Below are positions 25,708-37,628 of a stretch of 64,000 bases of DNA, in pieces. Below the pieces are notes generated by a model. The model did not search any database. It saw nothing but the letters and a program-made list of their open reading frames with translations, and was not told the DNA's origin. Numbering within the stretch: the first letter of the stretch is position 1; every line of letters begins with the position of its first letter. A program made the position numbers and the translations under genes. The stretch is from Methanosphaera sp. BMS (GTDB taxonomy: Archaea; Methanobacteriota; Methanobacteria; Methanobacteriales; Methanobacteriaceae): contig NZ_CP014213.1 of the NCBI RefSeq assembly GCF_003268005.1, forward strand, positions 2,315,501-2,379,500, given 5' to 3'.

Positions 25708-27225
25708 ATGACTAAAAACGCATGGTCGTTAGTTGATTCATTTTTTGATGAATATGATATCGTTGATCACCATATACGTTCATACAATGATTTCTTGGAT
25801 AATAAAATTCAGGAAATTGTCGATATAACTGAACCAATCACCCTGGATCATGGGGAATATACTATCAAGACAGGTGATGTTGAAATAGTAAAACCATTTA
25901 TCAAGGAAGCTGATGGTTCAAAAACTACCATCGAACCTGCTGAGGCCAGGTTAAGAAATCTTAACTATTCCGCTCATATGTATCTTGACATGGCCCTTGT
26001 AAAAGGCAACAGTGAAGATTATGAGATGGAAAAGGTATATATAGGTGAGTTACCTGTCATGCTTAAATCAAAGGCATGTCACTTACATGGTTTAAACGAT
26101 GAAGAGTTGGAAAAAGTTGGTGAAGATCCACAGGACCCTGGAGGTTACTTCATTGTAAACGGTTCTGAAAGGGCTATCGTTACAATGGAAGAAATTGCAC
26201 CAAACAAAATAATCTTAGAACAAAGTGAAAAAGATAAAGCTGATAGAAGAGCACGTGCAGTTGTAACTTCTATTAAAAGTGGATTCCGTGCAAGAATAAC
26301 TTTAGAATACAGAAAACCTCATAAAAAAGGTGTATTTTTAAGAATATCATTCCCTTATGTACCTGGTGAAATACCACTTGTAATCCTGTTAAGGGCACTT
26401 GGATTTGAAAAGGATGTTGACTTGGTAAACAGTGTATCCGAGGACATTAATACACAATTCCTGTTAATAGATGATATACAGACAACTGGTATAAACACTC
26501 AATATGATGCCGTAAAATACATCGGTAACAGGGTAGCAAAAGGAATGACTGAAGAGTATAGAATTAAACGAGCAGAAGATGTCATTGACCGTTATCTATT
26601 GCCTCATGTAGGAGTTGCTCCTGAAGATCGTATAGATAAGGCAGTATATCTTGCTGAAATGACTGATATGCTTTTACAAGTTATTAACGGTGAACGTGAA
26701 CCTCACGATAAGGACCACTATGCCAATAAAAGATTAAGAGTATCCGGAGATTTAATGGAAGACCTCTTTAGGGTGGCCTTCACATCACTCACAAGGGATA
26801 TGACCTATCAATTGGAACGTAGTCTTTCAAGAGGAAAGGAGCCTTCCGTAAAACAGGCGGTACGATCTGATGTAATTACCGAAAACATTAAACACGCAAT
26901 TGCAACAGGTAACTGGGTTGGAGGAAGAGCAGGGGTTAGTCAGTTGCTTGACAGAACCAGTTACATGGGTACATTATCACACCTTAAACGTGTTGTAAGT
27001 CCATTGTCAAGAAGTCAACCTCACTTTGAAGCAAGAGATTTGCATCCAACACAATTTGGAAAGATATGTCCAAACGAAACGCCGGAAGGACCAAACTGTG
27101 GTTTGGTAAAAAACCTGGCCGTAATAACAAAGATATCCGAGGGATATCCATTGAAGGATATTGAAAAGGATATCAAAGCAATGGATTTAATCACACCATT
27201 AGATCATAACCTAGAACAAATATAA
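25708..27225 (+). CDS. rpoB2: DNA-directed RNA polymerase subunit B'' (N-terminal half of Rpb2)
   Basis: 505 residues covering the protrusion, lobe and fork of the beta-like subunit. GGYFIVNGSERAIVTMEEIA, LKRVVSPLSRSQPHFEARDLH and HPTQFGKICPNETPEGPNCG are the classic Rpb2 blocks. Start at the ATG 25708, set by GGGAGATGG; the open frame's earlier TTG lies inside that site. Ends just before rpoB1, giving the split B seen in methanogens. Confidence 0.97.
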   Translation: MTKNAWSLVDSFFDEYDIVDHHIRSYNDFLDNKIQEIVDITEPITLDHGEYTIKTGDVEIVKPFIKEADGSKTTIEPAEARLRNLNYSAHMYLDMALVKGNSEDYEMEKVYIGELPVMLKSKACHLHGLNDEELEKVGEDPQDPGGYFIVNGSERAIVTMEEIAPNKIILEQSEKDKADRRARAVVTSIKSGFRARITLEYRKPHKKGVFLRISFPYVPGEIPLVILLRALGFEKDVDLVNSVSEDINTQFLLIDDIQTTGINTQYDAVKYIGNRVAKGMTEEYRIKRAEDVIDRYLLPHVGVAPEDRIDKAVYLAEMTDMLLQVINGEREPHDKDHYANKRLRVSGDLMEDLFRVAFTSLTRDMTYQLERSLSRGKEPSVKQAVRSDVITENIKHAIATGNWVGGRAGVSQLLDRTSYMGTLSHLKRVVSPLSRSQPHFEARDLHPTQFGKICPNETPEGPNCGLVKNLAVITKISEGYPLKDIEKDIKAMDLITPLDHNLEQI

Positions 27226-27236
27226 GGAGAATTATA

Positions 27237-29048
27237 ATGGCAACAGTTAAAGTATATATAAATGGTAAATTAATTGGAACAACAGAAGATCCAGAAGCAT
27301 TTGTAGCTGAAGTTAAAGCCAAAAGAAGATCTAATGAGTTGACTAATGAATTGAATATCACTTACTATGAAGAAAATAGTGAAGTATTCATATTCACCGA
27401 TCCGGGACGAGCTAGAAGACCATTGGTAATAGTTGAGGATGGTGTGTCAAAGCTTACCGATGAAATCATCGACGATGTTGTGGAAGGAAAACTCAAATGG
27501 TTTGACCTTATACACAATGGTATCATCGAATACATTGACGCAGAAGAAGAAGAAAACGCTTACATAGCAATGTTCGAAGAGGATTTAACCCCTGAACATA
27601 CACATCTTGAGATAGATCCTTCAACAATGCTTGGTATATGTGCAGGAATTATTCCATACGCTAACCATAACTCTTCTCCGAGAAATACGATGGAAGCAGG
27701 TATGACAAAACAGGCATTGGGATTGTACGTGTCAAACTATAATTTAAGAACAGATACACGTGCACATCTATTACATCAGCCCCAGATGCCTGTCGTAAAA
27801 ACAAAGAGTATGGAGTCAACCGAGTATGATAAAAGGCCATCAGGTCAAAACTTTGTAGTGGCAATTCTTTCATATCAGGGATATAACATGGAAGATGCAC
27901 TTGTTATGAACAAGGCCGCATTGGAACGTGGACTTGGTAGATCATCATTCTTCCGTTCATATGAAGCATCCGAAAGAAGATATCCTGGTGGACAGGAAGA
28001 CCACTTCGAATATCCTGAAAATATGGTGAGAGGATACCGTTCAGAGGAAGTTTACAAAAACCTCGATGAGGATGGACTGATAAACCCTGAGGTAACCGTA
28101 GACTCCGGTGACGTACTCATAGGTAAAACATCCCCTCCTAGATTCCTGGAGGATGTGGATGAATTCGGTACTGTAGCCGAAAGAAGACGTGAAACAAGCG
28201 TTACTGTTCGTCATGGTGAACATGGTATAGTCGATAAGGTAATGCTTACAGAAACCATTGAAGGAAGCAAACTTGCAAAAGTAAAGGTCAGAGATCACAG
28301 ACAACCTGAATATGGTGACAAATTCGCATCACGTCACGGTCAGAAAGGGGTATTGGGTCTAATAGTTCCTCAAGAAAACATGCCGTTTAATGAAAATGGA
28401 ATGTGTCCTGACTTAATGATAAACCCTCATGCTATCCCATCAAGGATGTCCATCGGACAGATTATTGAGATGCTTGCAGGTAAGGCAGGATGTATGGAAG
28501 GTAAACGTATAGACGGAACGCCATTTACAGGTGTGCCTGAGGAAGAAATCAAACGTCTGCTACATGAAAACGGATTTGAAACTCATGGCCGTGAACAGTT
28601 ATACAATGGTATAACCGGTGAAAGATTCAATGCAGAAATCTTTGTGGGAGTAGCATACTACCAGAAATTACACCACATGACATCAGATAAGGTCTATGCC
28701 AGAAGCCGTGGTCCTGTACAGGTACTTACCCGTCAGCCAACAGAAGGTAGGGCAAGAGAAGGTGGACTCAGATTTGGGGAAATGGAACGTGACTGTCTAA
28801 TTGCACACGGTGCAGCATTATCCCTAAAGGAAAGACTTCTTGATGAGTCAGACAAATATGAGGCATTGATTTGTGGAGATTGTGGAAGACTTGCAGTAAG
28901 GGATAAGATACGTGACAGAACTTACTGTTCAATATGTGGTGAAACTGAAACATTCCCTGTAGAAATTTCATATGCATTTAAATTATTGTTAGATGAACTT
29001 AAATCACTATGTATATCTCCAAATCTTGTATTAGAGGATAAAGCATAG
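27237..29048 (+). CDS. rpoB1: DNA-directed RNA polymerase subunit B' (C-terminal half of Rpb2)
   Basis: 603 residues with the hybrid-binding and wall domains: SYQGYNMEDALVMNKAALER, GDKFASRHGQKGVLGLIVPQ, MRFGEMERDC-type GGLRFGEMERDCLIAHGAA, and a C-terminal zinc ribbon (CGDCGRLAVRDKIRDRTYCS followed by IC). Twelve bases after rpoB2. Confidence 0.97.
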   Translation: MATVKVYINGKLIGTTEDPEAFVAEVKAKRRSNELTNELNITYYEENSEVFIFTDPGRARRPLVIVEDGVSKLTDEIIDDVVEGKLKWFDLIHNGIIEYIDAEEEENAYIAMFEEDLTPEHTHLEIDPSTMLGICAGIIPYANHNSSPRNTMEAGMTKQALGLYVSNYNLRTDTRAHLLHQPQMPVVKTKSMESTEYDKRPSGQNFVVAILSYQGYNMEDALVMNKAALERGLGRSSFFRSYEASERRYPGGQEDHFEYPENMVRGYRSEEVYKNLDEDGLINPEVTVDSGDVLIGKTSPPRFLEDVDEFGTVAERRRETSVTVRHGEHGIVDKVMLTETIEGSKLAKVKVRDHRQPEYGDKFASRHGQKGVLGLIVPQENMPFNENGMCPDLMINPHAIPSRMSIGQIIEMLAGKAGCMEGKRIDGTPFTGVPEEEIKRLLHENGFETHGREQLYNGITGERFNAEIFVGVAYYQKLHHMTSDKVYARSRGPVQVLTRQPTEGRAREGGLRFGEMERDCLIAHGAALSLKERLLDESDKYEALICGDCGRLAVRDKIRDRTYCSICGETETFPVEISYAFKLLLDELKSLCISPNLVLEDKA

Positions 29049-29072
29049 CTAATTTGCAAGGAGGATTAATAG

Positions 29073-31694
29073 TTGAAAGGAATAATTAAAAAGATATCTG
29101 AGATAGACTTTGGTTTAATGTCTCCTGAAACAATCAGGAAGATGTCCGTAACCAAGATTGTAACTCCGGATACATATGATGAAGATGGTTATCCAATAGA
29201 AGCGGGACTTATGGATCCAAGACTTGGTGTAATCGATCCTGGACTCAAATGTCGCACATGCGGTTCTAAAGGTGGAGACTGTCAGGGACACTTTGGACAT
29301 ATTAACTTTGCAAGACCCGTTATTCACGTAGGATTTGCAGATACCATACATAAGATATTAAGATCTACCTGTCGCAGCTGCGGTTGTGTACTCTTAAGCG
29401 ATACCGAAAAGGAAAAATACAAGGATAAGCTTGAAGAAAGAATAGCCAATGGTGAAGATATTTCCAAAATCTTAAAACAGATTCACGTAGCCGCTAAGAA
29501 AGAAAAATGTCCTCATTGTGAAGAGGAACAGGTAGAAATAAAAATTGACAAACCGATTTCTATCGTTGAAGGTAACTACAAACTAACGGCAAGTGAAGTA
29601 CGTGAAAGATTGGAAAACATACCTGAAGATGATTATATCTACATAGGTATCAACAAGGACGTTGCAAGACCTGAATGGATGGTATTGACTGTTCTGCCTG
29701 TACCTCCTGTAACGGTAAGACCTTCAATTACTTTGGAGACCGGTGAACGTTCTGAGGATGACTTAACCCATAAGCTTGTAGACATATTACGTATCAATCA
29801 GAGATTGAAGGAAAATATGGAAGCGGGAGCTCCACAGCTGATTGTTGAGGATTTATGGGAATTGCTCCAATATCACGTTACAACCTACTTTGATAATGAG
29901 GCAAGTGGAGTGCCACCGGCAAGACACAGATCCGGAAGACCATTGAAAACACTGGCTCAGCGTCTTAAAGGTAAGGAAGGAAGGTTCAGAAGTAACCTTG
30001 CAGGTAAACGTGTAAACTTCTCAGCACGTACGGTTATCTCACCGGATCCTAACATCAGTATCAATGAGGTTGGTGTTCCTGAGATGATTGCAAAGGAAAT
30101 TACCGTACCTATCACCGTGACAAAGTGGAACATAGACCAGATGAAGGAATACATTAAAAACGGTTCAAACGTTCACCCTGGAGCCAACTATATAATAAGG
30201 CCAGATGGACGTAAAATAAGGGTCTATGACGAAACCAAAGAGGCAGCAATGGAAAACCTGGAGCCTGGTTACATAGTCGAAAGACACATCATCGATGGGG
30301 ACATAGTACTGTTTAACCGTCAGCCATCACTTCACCGTATGTCAATGATGGCTCACGAGGTAAGGGTGCTTCCTTACAAAACATTCAGATTACATCTGTG
30401 TGTATGTCCGCCATACAATGCAGACTTCGACGGAGACGAAATGAACATGCACGTATTCCAGACACCTGAAGCACGTGCCGAGGCAAACAATATCATGAAG
30501 GTACAGGAACATATCCTATCACCTCGTTATGGTGGTCCGATTATCGGTGCTATTCACGACCATATTACCGGTGCATACCTGCTTACACATAAGGACACGG
30601 TCTTTGAAGAGGATAAGGCTCTTCAAATAATAAAAAGGGCTAAAATGCCTCTGCCTGAAGCTAAGGGCGAACCTTGGACAGGTAAGGAAGTATTCAGTTT
30701 ACTTCTTCCGGACAGGCTTAACCTTGTATATAAGGCTGAAATCTGTAGAAAATGTGAAGAATGTAAATATGAAAACTGTGAATACGACGCTTATGTAGTA
30801 ATCAGTAACGGTCAATTATTACAGGGAGTAGTGGATGATAAGGGATACGGTTCCGGTAGTGGAAAAATACTCGATGCTATCGTGAAACAATTCGGTCCGG
30901 CCGAAGCAAGATACTTCCTGGATCATGCTACAAAACTGGCTGTATTCGGTGGTGTAATGCAGAGAGGATTCACAACCGGTACGGCGGATGAGGAAATTCC
31001 TAAAGAAGCTGAGGAACGTATTGCAGAGCTTCTTGAAGAATCCGACCAGAGGGTAGAACGTCTAATTCAAACATATGAAGACGGTGAACTTGAAGCATTG
31101 CCTGGCCGTAGCTTACGTGAAACACTTGAGATGAAAATCATGCAAGTGCTAGGGGAAGCTAGGGACAACACTGGGGTTATCGCAGAACGTTACTTTACAA
31201 CCTCAAACAGTGCGGTTATCATGGCACTTACCGGTGCAAGGGGTTCCATGTTGAACCTAACTCAGATTGCTACCTGTGTAGGACAGCAGGCTGTTCGTGG
31301 TGGACGTATTAACAGGGGTTATATAGATCGTACATTACCTCACTTCCACAAGGGGGATGTTGGTGCTAAGGCAAGTGGATTTGTAAACAGCAGTTACAAA
31401 CATGGACTTGATCCATTGGAATTCTTCTTCCACGCTATGGGTGGTCGTGAAGGACTGGTGGATACCGCTATTCGTACAGCACAAAGTGGTTACATGCAAA
31501 GACGTCTTGTAAATGCATTGCATGACTTGAGTGTACATGAGGATGGTACCGTAAGGGACAACAATGGTGTAATCGTTCAGTTCAAGTATGGGGAAGATGG
31601 AATCAACCCGGCAAAAAGTGATTATGGAAAAGTTGCTGATTTAGATAAGTTGATTGAAGAAATGAGATTAGAATCTAATGTAGCAGGTAAATAA
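29073..31694 (+). CDS. rpoA1: DNA-directed RNA polymerase subunit A' (N-terminal part of Rpb1)
   Basis: 873 residues. Zinc-binding clamp [17 protein letters not shown] (about 60-76), second zinc site CRSCGC (about 101), [20 protein letters not shown], and the catalytic [12 protein letters not shown] (about 449-460) holding the active-site magnesium. Bridge helix region [20 protein letters not shown]. Starts at TTG (29073) with GGAGGATTAATAG upstream. Confidence 0.97.
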   Translation: MKGIIKKISEIDFGLMSPETIRKMSVTKIVTPDTYDEDGYPIEAGLMDPRLGVIDPGLKCRTCGSKGGDCQGHFGHINFARPVIHVGFADTIHKILRSTCRSCGCVLLSDTEKEKYKDKLEERIANGEDISKILKQIHVAAKKEKCPHCEEEQVEIKIDKPISIVEGNYKLTASEVRERLENIPEDDYIYIGINKDVARPEWMVLTVLPVPPVTVRPSITLETGERSEDDLTHKLVDILRINQRLKENMEAGAPQLIVEDLWELLQYHVTTYFDNEASGVPPARHRSGRPLKTLAQRLKGKEGRFRSNLAGKRVNFSARTVISPDPNISINEVGVPEMIAKEITVPITVTKWNIDQMKEYIKNGSNVHPGANYIIRPDGRKIRVYDETKEAAMENLEPGYIVERHIIDGDIVLFNRQPSLHRMSMMAHEVRVLPYKTFRLHLCVCPPYNADFDGDEMNMHVFQTPEARAEANNIMKVQEHILSPRYGGPIIGAIHDHITGAYLLTHKDTVFEEDKALQIIKRAKMPLPEAKGEPWTGKEVFSLLLPDRLNLVYKAEICRKCEECKYENCEYDAYVVISNGQLLQGVVDDKGYGSGSGKILDAIVKQFGPAEARYFLDHATKLAVFGGVMQRGFTTGTADEEIPKEAEERIAELLEESDQRVERLIQTYEDGELEALPGRSLRETLEMKIMQVLGEARDNTGVIAERYFTTSNSAVIMALTGARGSMLNLTQIATCVGQQAVRGGRINRGYIDRTLPHFHKGDVGAKASGFVNSSYKHGLDPLEFFFHAMGGREGLVDTAIRTAQSGYMQRRLVNALHDLSVHEDGTVRDNNGVIVQFKYGEDGINPAKSDYGKVADLDKLIEEMRLESNVAGK

Positions 31695-31704
31695 TGGTGA
31701 TCTT

Positions 31705-32874
31705 ATGGATTTGGATGAAATTCAAAATATAGTTAATGAAGTAGGTGCAGGTTATTTTCCAATAAAGCTTGTTCAGGAAATCAATGATGCATGTAATCGT
31801 AACGATTTAAGTGACGATGAGGTAGAAACCTTGGTTCTTAAGGTCAAGGAAGCTTATGAACGTGAAGAAGTTGAACCTGGAGAATCTGTTGGAACTATTG
31901 CAGCTCAGTCTGTAGGAGAGCCTGGTACACAGATGACCATGCGTACTTTCCACTATGCAGGGGTAGTAGAGTTAAACGTAACTTTAGGTCTTCCTCGTCT
32001 TATTGAGGTTGTGGATGCTCGTAAGAAAATCTCAACGCCTACTATGGAGATATATTTCACTCCTGAGTATAGTAATGATGAGGAATTCATTACCAAAATG
32101 GGTAATACCATCGGTAAGATTACGTTGAACGACATTATTAAGAACTTCAACGTAAATTATATGGACAACGTCATTACGGCTGAAATTGATCAGGATATCA
32201 TTGATGAAAGAAGACTTGATATTAATGAAATTTTAAGTGTGATTGATAAAACTTTTAAACAAGTAAAAATAGATAATAATGTACTGAGTTTTGAAACCAC
32301 ATTTTCTAAAGATGAAGAAAAAATTTCACATGGTATTCGAGAATTAAGATTACTTGCAGATAAAATCAGAGATCTTCAGATTAGTGGTGTTAAGGGTATT
32401 GGTAAGGTAGTTATTCGTAATGAACATGATGAGTGGGTTATCCACACTGAAGGTTCAAATATCGGTGCCATCTTAAAACTGGAAGGTGTCGATATAGTTA
32501 GGACAACTACGAACGATATCTATGAGATTGAAAAAGTTCTTGGAATTGAAGCGGCAAGAAATGCCATCATCCATGAGTTATACACGACAATGGAAGAACA
32601 AGGGCTTAGTGTGGATATTAGACATATCATGTTAGTTGCTGATATGATGACAGTTGACGGATTCGTAAAATCCATTGGCCGTCATGGTATCAGTGGTGAA
32701 AAATCAAGTGTGCTTGCAAGAGCAGCATTTGAGGAAACCGGCAAACACTTACTTAACGCTAGTATTCGTGGAGAAACCGATAAACTCTCAGGTATTATCG
32801 AGAATGTCATTGTAGGTCAACCTATACCTCATGGTACGGGGTCAGTTGGCATAAATATGAAAGAAATTGATTAA
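31705..32874 (+). CDS. rpoA2: DNA-directed RNA polymerase subunit A'' (C-terminal part of Rpb1)
   Basis: 389 residues. [20 protein letters not shown] and [20 protein letters not shown] form the trigger loop; [19 protein letters not shown] and the C-terminal [20 protein letters not shown] complete the jaw. Starts ten bases after rpoA1 with GGTGATC upstream. Confidence 0.97.
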   Translation: MDLDEIQNIVNEVGAGYFPIKLVQEINDACNRNDLSDDEVETLVLKVKEAYEREEVEPGESVGTIAAQSVGEPGTQMTMRTFHYAGVVELNVTLGLPRLIEVVDARKKISTPTMEIYFTPEYSNDEEFITKMGNTIGKITLNDIIKNFNVNYMDNVITAEIDQDIIDERRLDINEILSVIDKTFKQVKIDNNVLSFETTFSKDEEKISHGIRELRLLADKIRDLQISGVKGIGKVVIRNEHDEWVIHTEGSNIGAILKLEGVDIVRTTTNDIYEIEKVLGIEAARNAIIHELYTTMEEQGLSVDIRHIMLVADMMTVDGFVKSIGRHGISGEKSSVLARAAFEETGKHLLNASIRGETDKLSGIIENVIVGQPIPHGTGSVGINMKEID

Positions 32875-32888
32875 TTAGGAGGCAACAA

Positions 32889-33185
32889 ATGGATATAGAA
32901 AGAGGAATCCGTGTAGCCGTAGATACTGGTAAGGTTATATTAGGATCCAACAAAACAATCCAAGCTATAAAACTTGGTAATGGAGAATTAGTTGTAATCG
33001 CTAACAATGCTCCAAAAACTTTAAAAGATGATGTAGAAGCATATTCAAAATTATCTAATATACCAGTATACACTTTTGAAGGTTCAAGTGTGGAATTAGG
33101 TTCAATCTGTGGTAAACCATTCACAGTAACAACCCTTATGATTCAAGAACCTGGAGACTCTAATATATTAGAGATTAAGGAGTAA
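32889..33185 (+). CDS. rpl30e: Ribosomal protein L30e
   Basis: 98 residues of the L7Ae/L30e family: GKVILGSNKTIQAIKLGNGE, LVVIANNAPKTLKDDVEAYS and the conserved SVELGSICGKPFTVTTLMI. Part of the conserved rpoA2-L30e-nusA-S12-S7 order. Strong SD TTAGGAGG. Confidence 0.95.
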   Translation: MDIERGIRVAVDTGKVILGSNKTIQAIKLGNGELVVIANNAPKTLKDDVEAYSKLSNIPVYTFEGSSVELGSICGKPFTVTTLMIQEPGDSNILEIKE

Positions 33186-33626
33186 ATGAACATTATGTCC
33201 GTCAAATTCACAAGCAATGAAATAAGATATATTGCATTGTTTGAAACTGTTACCAATGCAGTTGTTAAGGATTGTATTGTAGATGACGAACATGATAGAG
33301 TTACTTTTTTGGTAAAAAAAGGAGACATGGGATTAGCAATAGGAAAACGTGGTAGTACTATTGCTAAGATGCAAAAATCAGTTGATAAGAGTGTTGAAAT
33401 AATGGAACACTCTGATGACCCAGGCGAATTTATAAAAAATTTATTATCTTCTGCTAAAGTAAATTCAGTGGAATTTACTACAGATAGTAAAGGTAACAAA
33501 ATCGCCACCTTGGATGTCGACTCAAAGGATAAGAAAAATGCCATTGGTAAAAATGGTCAAAATATCCAGCGAGCCAGACAATTTGCTAAAAGACAATTTG
33601 AAATTAGTAATATAATCATAAACTAA
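33186..33626 (+). CDS. nusA: NusA-like transcription factor
   Basis: 146 residues made of two KH domains (GDMGLAIGKRGSTIAKMQKS and KKNAIGKNGQNIQRARQFAK), lacking the S1 and C-terminal parts of bacterial NusA, as normal for archaea. Binds RNA; probably acts in elongation or termination. The ATG at 33186 is directly after the L30e stop with SD AAGGAG only three bases away; the inner ATG at 33195, giving MSVKFTSNE, is equally likely. Confidence 0.93.
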   Translation: MNIMSVKFTSNEIRYIALFETVTNAVVKDCIVDDEHDRVTFLVKKGDMGLAIGKRGSTIAKMQKSVDKSVEIMEHSDDPGEFIKNLLSSAKVNSVEFTTDSKGNKIATLDVDSKDKKNAIGKNGQNIQRARQFAKRQFEISNIIIN

Positions 33627-33657
33627 CCGTATTTATGATTTTGGTATTTGGGCATAC

Positions 33658-33677
33658 TTAAGCAAAATCTTGCTTAA
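33658..33677 (+). promoter_or_regulatory. Inverted repeat in the nusA-rps12 gap
   Basis: TTAAGCAA (33658-33665), four-base loop, TTGCTTAA (33670-33677), perfect 8-bp arms. No T-run follows, so it may be a regulatory or processing hairpin in the mRNA rather than a terminator. Confidence 0.45.
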
Positions 33678-33880
33678 AATCCAACGCCTAAATTCTTAAA
33701 GAAACTCAGTTAATACTAAAAGCTATGATGAAAAGTACGTAAATAATAAGTGCAGCATCACAAATAACAGCTCTATATGTAAACGGTGAACAAAAATTAT
33801 CATCACATGTATTGCATGTGGAGATGTTTTATTAAAAAAACTTTGAATAGAATAATTAATGTATAAATGGAGGAATAAAT

Positions 33881-34306
33881 TTGCCAGGATTATTCGCAGC
33901 AAAAAAATTAAAAGATAACAGACAAAACTTCCGATGGAAAGACACACAATACAAACGTAAAACCCTCGGATTAGATATTAAAGCAGATCCGCTAGAAGGA
34001 TCACCTCAAGCTAGAGGAATCGTAATTGAAAAAGTAGGTATCGAAGCAAAACAGCCTAACTCTGCAATCAGAAAATGTGTAAGAGTTCAATTAATTAAAA
34101 ACGGTAAACAAATCACTGCATTTGCACCAGGTGACGGTGCTATCGGTTTTATCGATGAACACGATGAAGTAATGATTGAAGGAATCGGAGGACCATCAGG
34201 TAGGTCCATGGGTGATATTCCTGGAGTAAGATGGAAAGTTACAAAAGTAAACAACGTAGCTTTATCAGAAATGGTAAGTGGAAAAATCGAAAAACCAGTA
34301 AGGTAG
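33881..34306 (+). CDS. rps12: Ribosomal protein S12 (uS12)
   Basis: 141 residues, with [20 protein letters not shown] and [20 protein letters not shown], the universal decoding-centre loop (PNSAIRK). Start is TTG at 33881 with GGAGGAATAAA upstream. Linked to rps7 27 bases later. Confidence 0.96.
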   Translation: MPGLFAAKKLKDNRQNFRWKDTQYKRKTLGLDIKADPLEGSPQARGIVIEKVGIEAKQPNSAIRKCVRVQLIKNGKQITAFAPGDGAIGFIDEHDEVMIEGIGGPSGRSMGDIPGVRWKVTKVNNVALSEMVSGKIEKPVR

Positions 34307-34333
34307 ATATTTACGCATAGGAGTTTAATTAAT

Positions 34334-34897
34334 ATGAGCTTTAAATTATTTGACAAATGGGATGTAACAGAAGTTACAGTAGAAGATATGGGATTACAAA
34401 ACTACATATGCTTAGATGAAATTGTTGTACCACACACTATGGGACGTCACGTAAAAAGACAATTCGCAAAATCCAAAGTATCAATCGTAGAAAGATTAAT
34501 GAACAAAGTAATGAGAACCGAAAGAAACAGTGGAAAGAAAAACAAAGCATACTCCATGGTAGAAGATGCATTAGATATCATCCACAAAAAAACCGAACAA
34601 AATCCTATACAAGTATTAGTAAAAGCTGTAGAAAACACAGCACCTAGAGAAGAAACAACCCGTATTAAATACGGTGGAATCGGTTACCAAATAGCTGTAG
34701 ATATAGCACCACAAAGAAGAGTGGATTTATCATTAGGATTCATCACAAAAGGTGCAATGCAGTCAGCATTCAAAAACAAAAAATCAGCAGCACAATGTTT
34801 AGCTGATGAAATATTACTTGCAGCAGATGAAGATTCAAGAAGCTTCGCTGTACAGAAAAAAGAAGAAAAAGAAAGAGTAGCAAGATCTGCACACTAG
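34334..34897 (+). CDS. rps7: Ribosomal protein S7 (uS7)
   Basis: 187 residues; VERLMNKVMRTERNSGKKNK, VLVKAVENTAPREETTRIKY, GGIGYQIAVDIAPQRRVDLS and the conserved CLADEILLAADEDSRSFAVQ at the C-terminus. Ends with a hairpin-T terminator, separating it from the EF-2 gene. Confidence 0.96.
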   Translation: MSFKLFDKWDVTEVTVEDMGLQNYICLDEIVVPHTMGRHVKRQFAKSKVSIVERLMNKVMRTERNSGKKNKAYSMVEDALDIIHKKTEQNPIQVLVKAVENTAPREETTRIKYGGIGYQIAVDIAPQRRVDLSLGFITKGAMQSAFKNKKSAAQCLADEILLAADEDSRSFAVQKKEEKERVARSAH

Positions 34898-34905
34898 ATT
34901 TTAAG

Positions 34906-34934
34906 GATATACTTCTTTCTTATATCTTTTTTTT
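34906..34934 (+). terminator. Hairpin and T-run after rps7
   Basis: GATATA (34906-34911), nine-base loop, TATATC (34921-34926), then eight T. Confidence 0.65.
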
Positions 34935-35088
34935 AGAATCATGAATTTTATCACAAATCTTTAAAATAAATGAATCCTTGGTATTCACAATTTTAATGAC
35001 ATGATAAAATAAACAAATGCTAATCAATATAAAAAGTATAAAGTAAACTTTAAACATAAATTATTATAATAAAAATAAGGTGATATAT

Positions 35089-37281
35089 TTGAGTCGACGA
35101 GATCAAATGGTAGATAAAATCAAAGAATTAATGTATGAGCCAGATTATATCAGAAACATCGGTATAGTAGCTCACATCGACCACGGAAAAACAACATTAT
35201 CTGATAACCTATTAGCAGGTGCAGGTATGATTTCAGCTGATTTGGCTGGAGATCAAAGACTACTTGACTTCGATGAACAGGAACAGGAAAGAGGTATCAC
35301 CATCGATGCGGCAAACGTATCAATGGTACACACATACGATGATGAAGAATACCTAATCAACCTCATCGATACACCAGGTCACGTAGACTTCGGTGGAGAC
35401 GTAACACGTGCAATGAGAGCAGTAGATGGTGCTGTTGTAGTTGTATGTGCAGTAGAAGGTGTAATGCCTCAAACAGAAACAGTACTCAGACAAGCATTAA
35501 AAGAAAATGTTAAACCAGTACTTTTCATTAACAAAGTGGACAGGCTAATCAACGAATTAAAACTCGATGATGCTGAATTACAAAACAGATTCATTAAAAT
35601 CATCGCAGGAGTAAACAAACTCATCAAAAACATGGCTCCTGAACAATACAAAAATGATTGGCAAGTAAAAATTGAAGACGGTTCAGTAGCATTCGGTTCA
35701 GCATACCACAACTGGGGTATCAACGTACCACACATGCAAAAAACCGGAATCACATTCAAAGATATCGTAGCATACTGTAACGAAGATAACCAAAAAGAAT
35801 TAGCACAAAAAATCAAAATCGAAGAAGTTATCTTAGGAATGGTAGTAGAACACTTACCAAGTCCAAAAGTAGCACAGGCATACAGAATTCCTAAAGTATG
35901 GTCTGGAGATATCGAATCAGTAGAAGGACAAGGTATGATAAATACTGATTCAAAATCACCATTAGCTGTAATGGTAACAGACGTAAGTATCGACAAACAC
36001 GCAGGTGAAATAGCAACCGGTCGTGTATATGGTGGATCAATCGAAAAAGGATCAGAAATATTCTTCGTAGGTTCAATGAGCAAAGCAAGAACCCAACAAG
36101 TAGGAGTATATATGGGTCCTGAAAGAATCAACACCGATGCAGTACCAGCAGGTAACATCGTAGCAATTACCGGAGCTAGAGGAGCAGTTGCAGGGGAAAC
36201 CATCACAGATGCAGACCACAAAATCGCACCATTCGAAAGTTTAGAACACATATCTGAACCGGTAGTTACAGTAGCAGTAGAAGCTAAAAATACAAAAGAC
36301 TTACCAAAACTCATTGAAGTACTAAGACAGGTAAGTAAAGAAGACCCAACAATTCGTGTAGAAATTAACGAAGAAACCGGTGAACACTTACTGGCTGGTA
36401 TGGGTGAATTACACTTGGAAGTTATGATTTACAGAATCAACGAAAAAGGTGTGGAAGTAGACACTTCAGAACCTATCGTAGTATACCGTGAAACCATTGC
36501 AGGTACAGCTACAAACGTTGAAGGTAAATCACCTAACAAACACAACAGATTCTACATTGACATCGAACCATTACCTGAAAACTTAATGAATGCCATTAAC
36601 GAAGGGGAAATCGAAGAAGGTAGAGTAAAAGGTAAAGAAGAAGCTAAAAAATTCCAAGATGCAGGAATGGACAAAGACGAAGCAAAACGTGTTTGGGACG
36701 TATACAAACACTGTATGTTCGTTAACATGACTCGTGGTATCCAATACCTCGCCGAAATTAAGGAATTATTACTTGAAGGATTCGAATCAGCACTTGAAAG
36801 CGGACCATTAGCAAACGAAAAAGCAATGGGATTCAGAATCAACCTCATGGATGCAAAACTCCACGAAGACGCAGTTCACCGTGGACCTGCTCAGGTATTA
36901 CCTGCTATAAGAAAAGCTATCTATGGGGCAGTAATGCTTGCTCAACCAACACTCATGGAACCAATGCAAAGAGTATACATAAGTGTACCTCAAGACTACA
37001 TGGGTGCAGCAACTCGTGAAGTACAAAACAGACGTGGTCAAATCGTGGAAATGGGTCAAGAAGGAGATATGTCAACTATCGAATCAAAAGTACCTGTAGC
37101 TGAAATGTTTGGATTTGCTGGTGACATCCGTTCAGCAGCTGAAGGACGTTGTATTTGGTCAACTGAAAACTCAGGATTTGAAAGAATCCCAAGAGAACTA
37201 CAAAATCAAATCGTAAAAGAAATCCGTCAAAGAAAAGGTCTAAACCCAGAACCATATGGACCTGATCACTACCTAGGATAA
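35089..37281 (+). CDS. fusA: Elongation factor 2
   Basis: GTPase that moves the ribosome. 730 residues. P-loop [40 protein letters not shown] (switch I region), [27 protein letters not shown]-terminal [17 protein letters not shown] carries the His expected to become diphthamide. The frame is open from GTG 35080, but that codon lies inside the SD site AAGGTGAT; the TTG at 35089 gives [16 protein letters not shown], the family N-terminus. Confidence 0.97.
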   Translation: MSRRDQMVDKIKELMYEPDYIRNIGIVAHIDHGKTTLSDNLLAGAGMISADLAGDQRLLDFDEQEQERGITIDAANVSMVHTYDDEEYLINLIDTPGHVDFGGDVTRAMRAVDGAVVVVCAVEGVMPQTETVLRQALKENVKPVLFINKVDRLINELKLDDAELQNRFIKIIAGVNKLIKNMAPEQYKNDWQVKIEDGSVAFGSAYHNWGINVPHMQKTGITFKDIVAYCNEDNQKELAQKIKIEEVILGMVVEHLPSPKVAQAYRIPKVWSGDIESVEGQGMINTDSKSPLAVMVTDVSIDKHAGEIATGRVYGGSIEKGSEIFFVGSMSKARTQQVGVYMGPERINTDAVPAGNIVAITGARGAVAGETITDADHKIAPFESLEHISEPVVTVAVEAKNTKDLPKLIEVLRQVSKEDPTIRVEINEETGEHLLAGMGELHLEVMIYRINEKGVEVDTSEPIVVYRETIAGTATNVEGKSPNKHNRFYIDIEPLPENLMNAINEGEIEEGRVKGKEEAKKFQDAGMDKDEAKRVWDVYKHCMFVNMTRGIQYLAEIKELLLEGFESALESGPLANEKAMGFRINLMDAKLHEDAVHRGPAQVLPAIRKAIYGAVMLAQPTLMEPMQRVYISVPQDYMGAATREVQNRRGQIVEMGQEGDMSTIESKVPVAEMFGFAGDIRSAAEGRCIWSTENSGFERIPRELQNQIVKEIRQRKGLNPEPYGPDHYLG

Positions 37282-37283
37282 GA

Positions 37284-37323
37284 TTACTATTTATCATAGT
37301 AAACTTCTTTTACATTTTTTTTT
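37284..37323 (+). terminator. Hairpin and T-run after EF-2
   Basis: TTACTAT (37284-37290), five-base loop, ATAGTAA (37296-37302), followed by T-rich sequence ending in nine T. Confidence 0.6.
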
Positions 37324-37539
37324 AATTTACTTATTATTATCGTCTATTTTTTAATATAAATCCAAAATCAAATCCTAAAAGTTAATTCAAAGCTAATTAA
37401 CTCATTGAAATATTTTGATAAATAGCTGATATTGAAAAAGTATATTAATAACAATTAACATAAAGAATAATTGATAAAAAAAATTTATTGTAATTTAATT
37501 AATGTACATAAAGATAATATGAAATATATTTTACAAGGG

Positions 37540-37628
37540 AATATAACAATTCCCTGTTATATTTCTTTGTATGAATACATTTCTTTTATTACAAAGTTAG
37601 AGGACGTTCTCTAGATAAGTAAATCTAG
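37540..37628 (+). promoter_or_regulatory. Two inverted repeats in the EF-1alpha upstream region
   Basis: AATATAACA (37540-37548), loop ATTCCC, TGTTATATT (37555-37563), a perfect 9-bp stem; then CTAGAT (37611-37616), loop AAGTAA, ATCTAG (37623-37628). The second lies in a stretch with more G and C than its surroundings. Could be operator sites or leader RNA structure for EF-1alpha; no T-run makes termination unlikely. The rest of the 450-base gap holds no gene. Confidence 0.5.

Noticed and set aside
35469-36314. 281-codon minus-strand frame inside the EF-2 gene.
   Set aside because: Complement of a highly expressed, strongly biased gene; no start signal.
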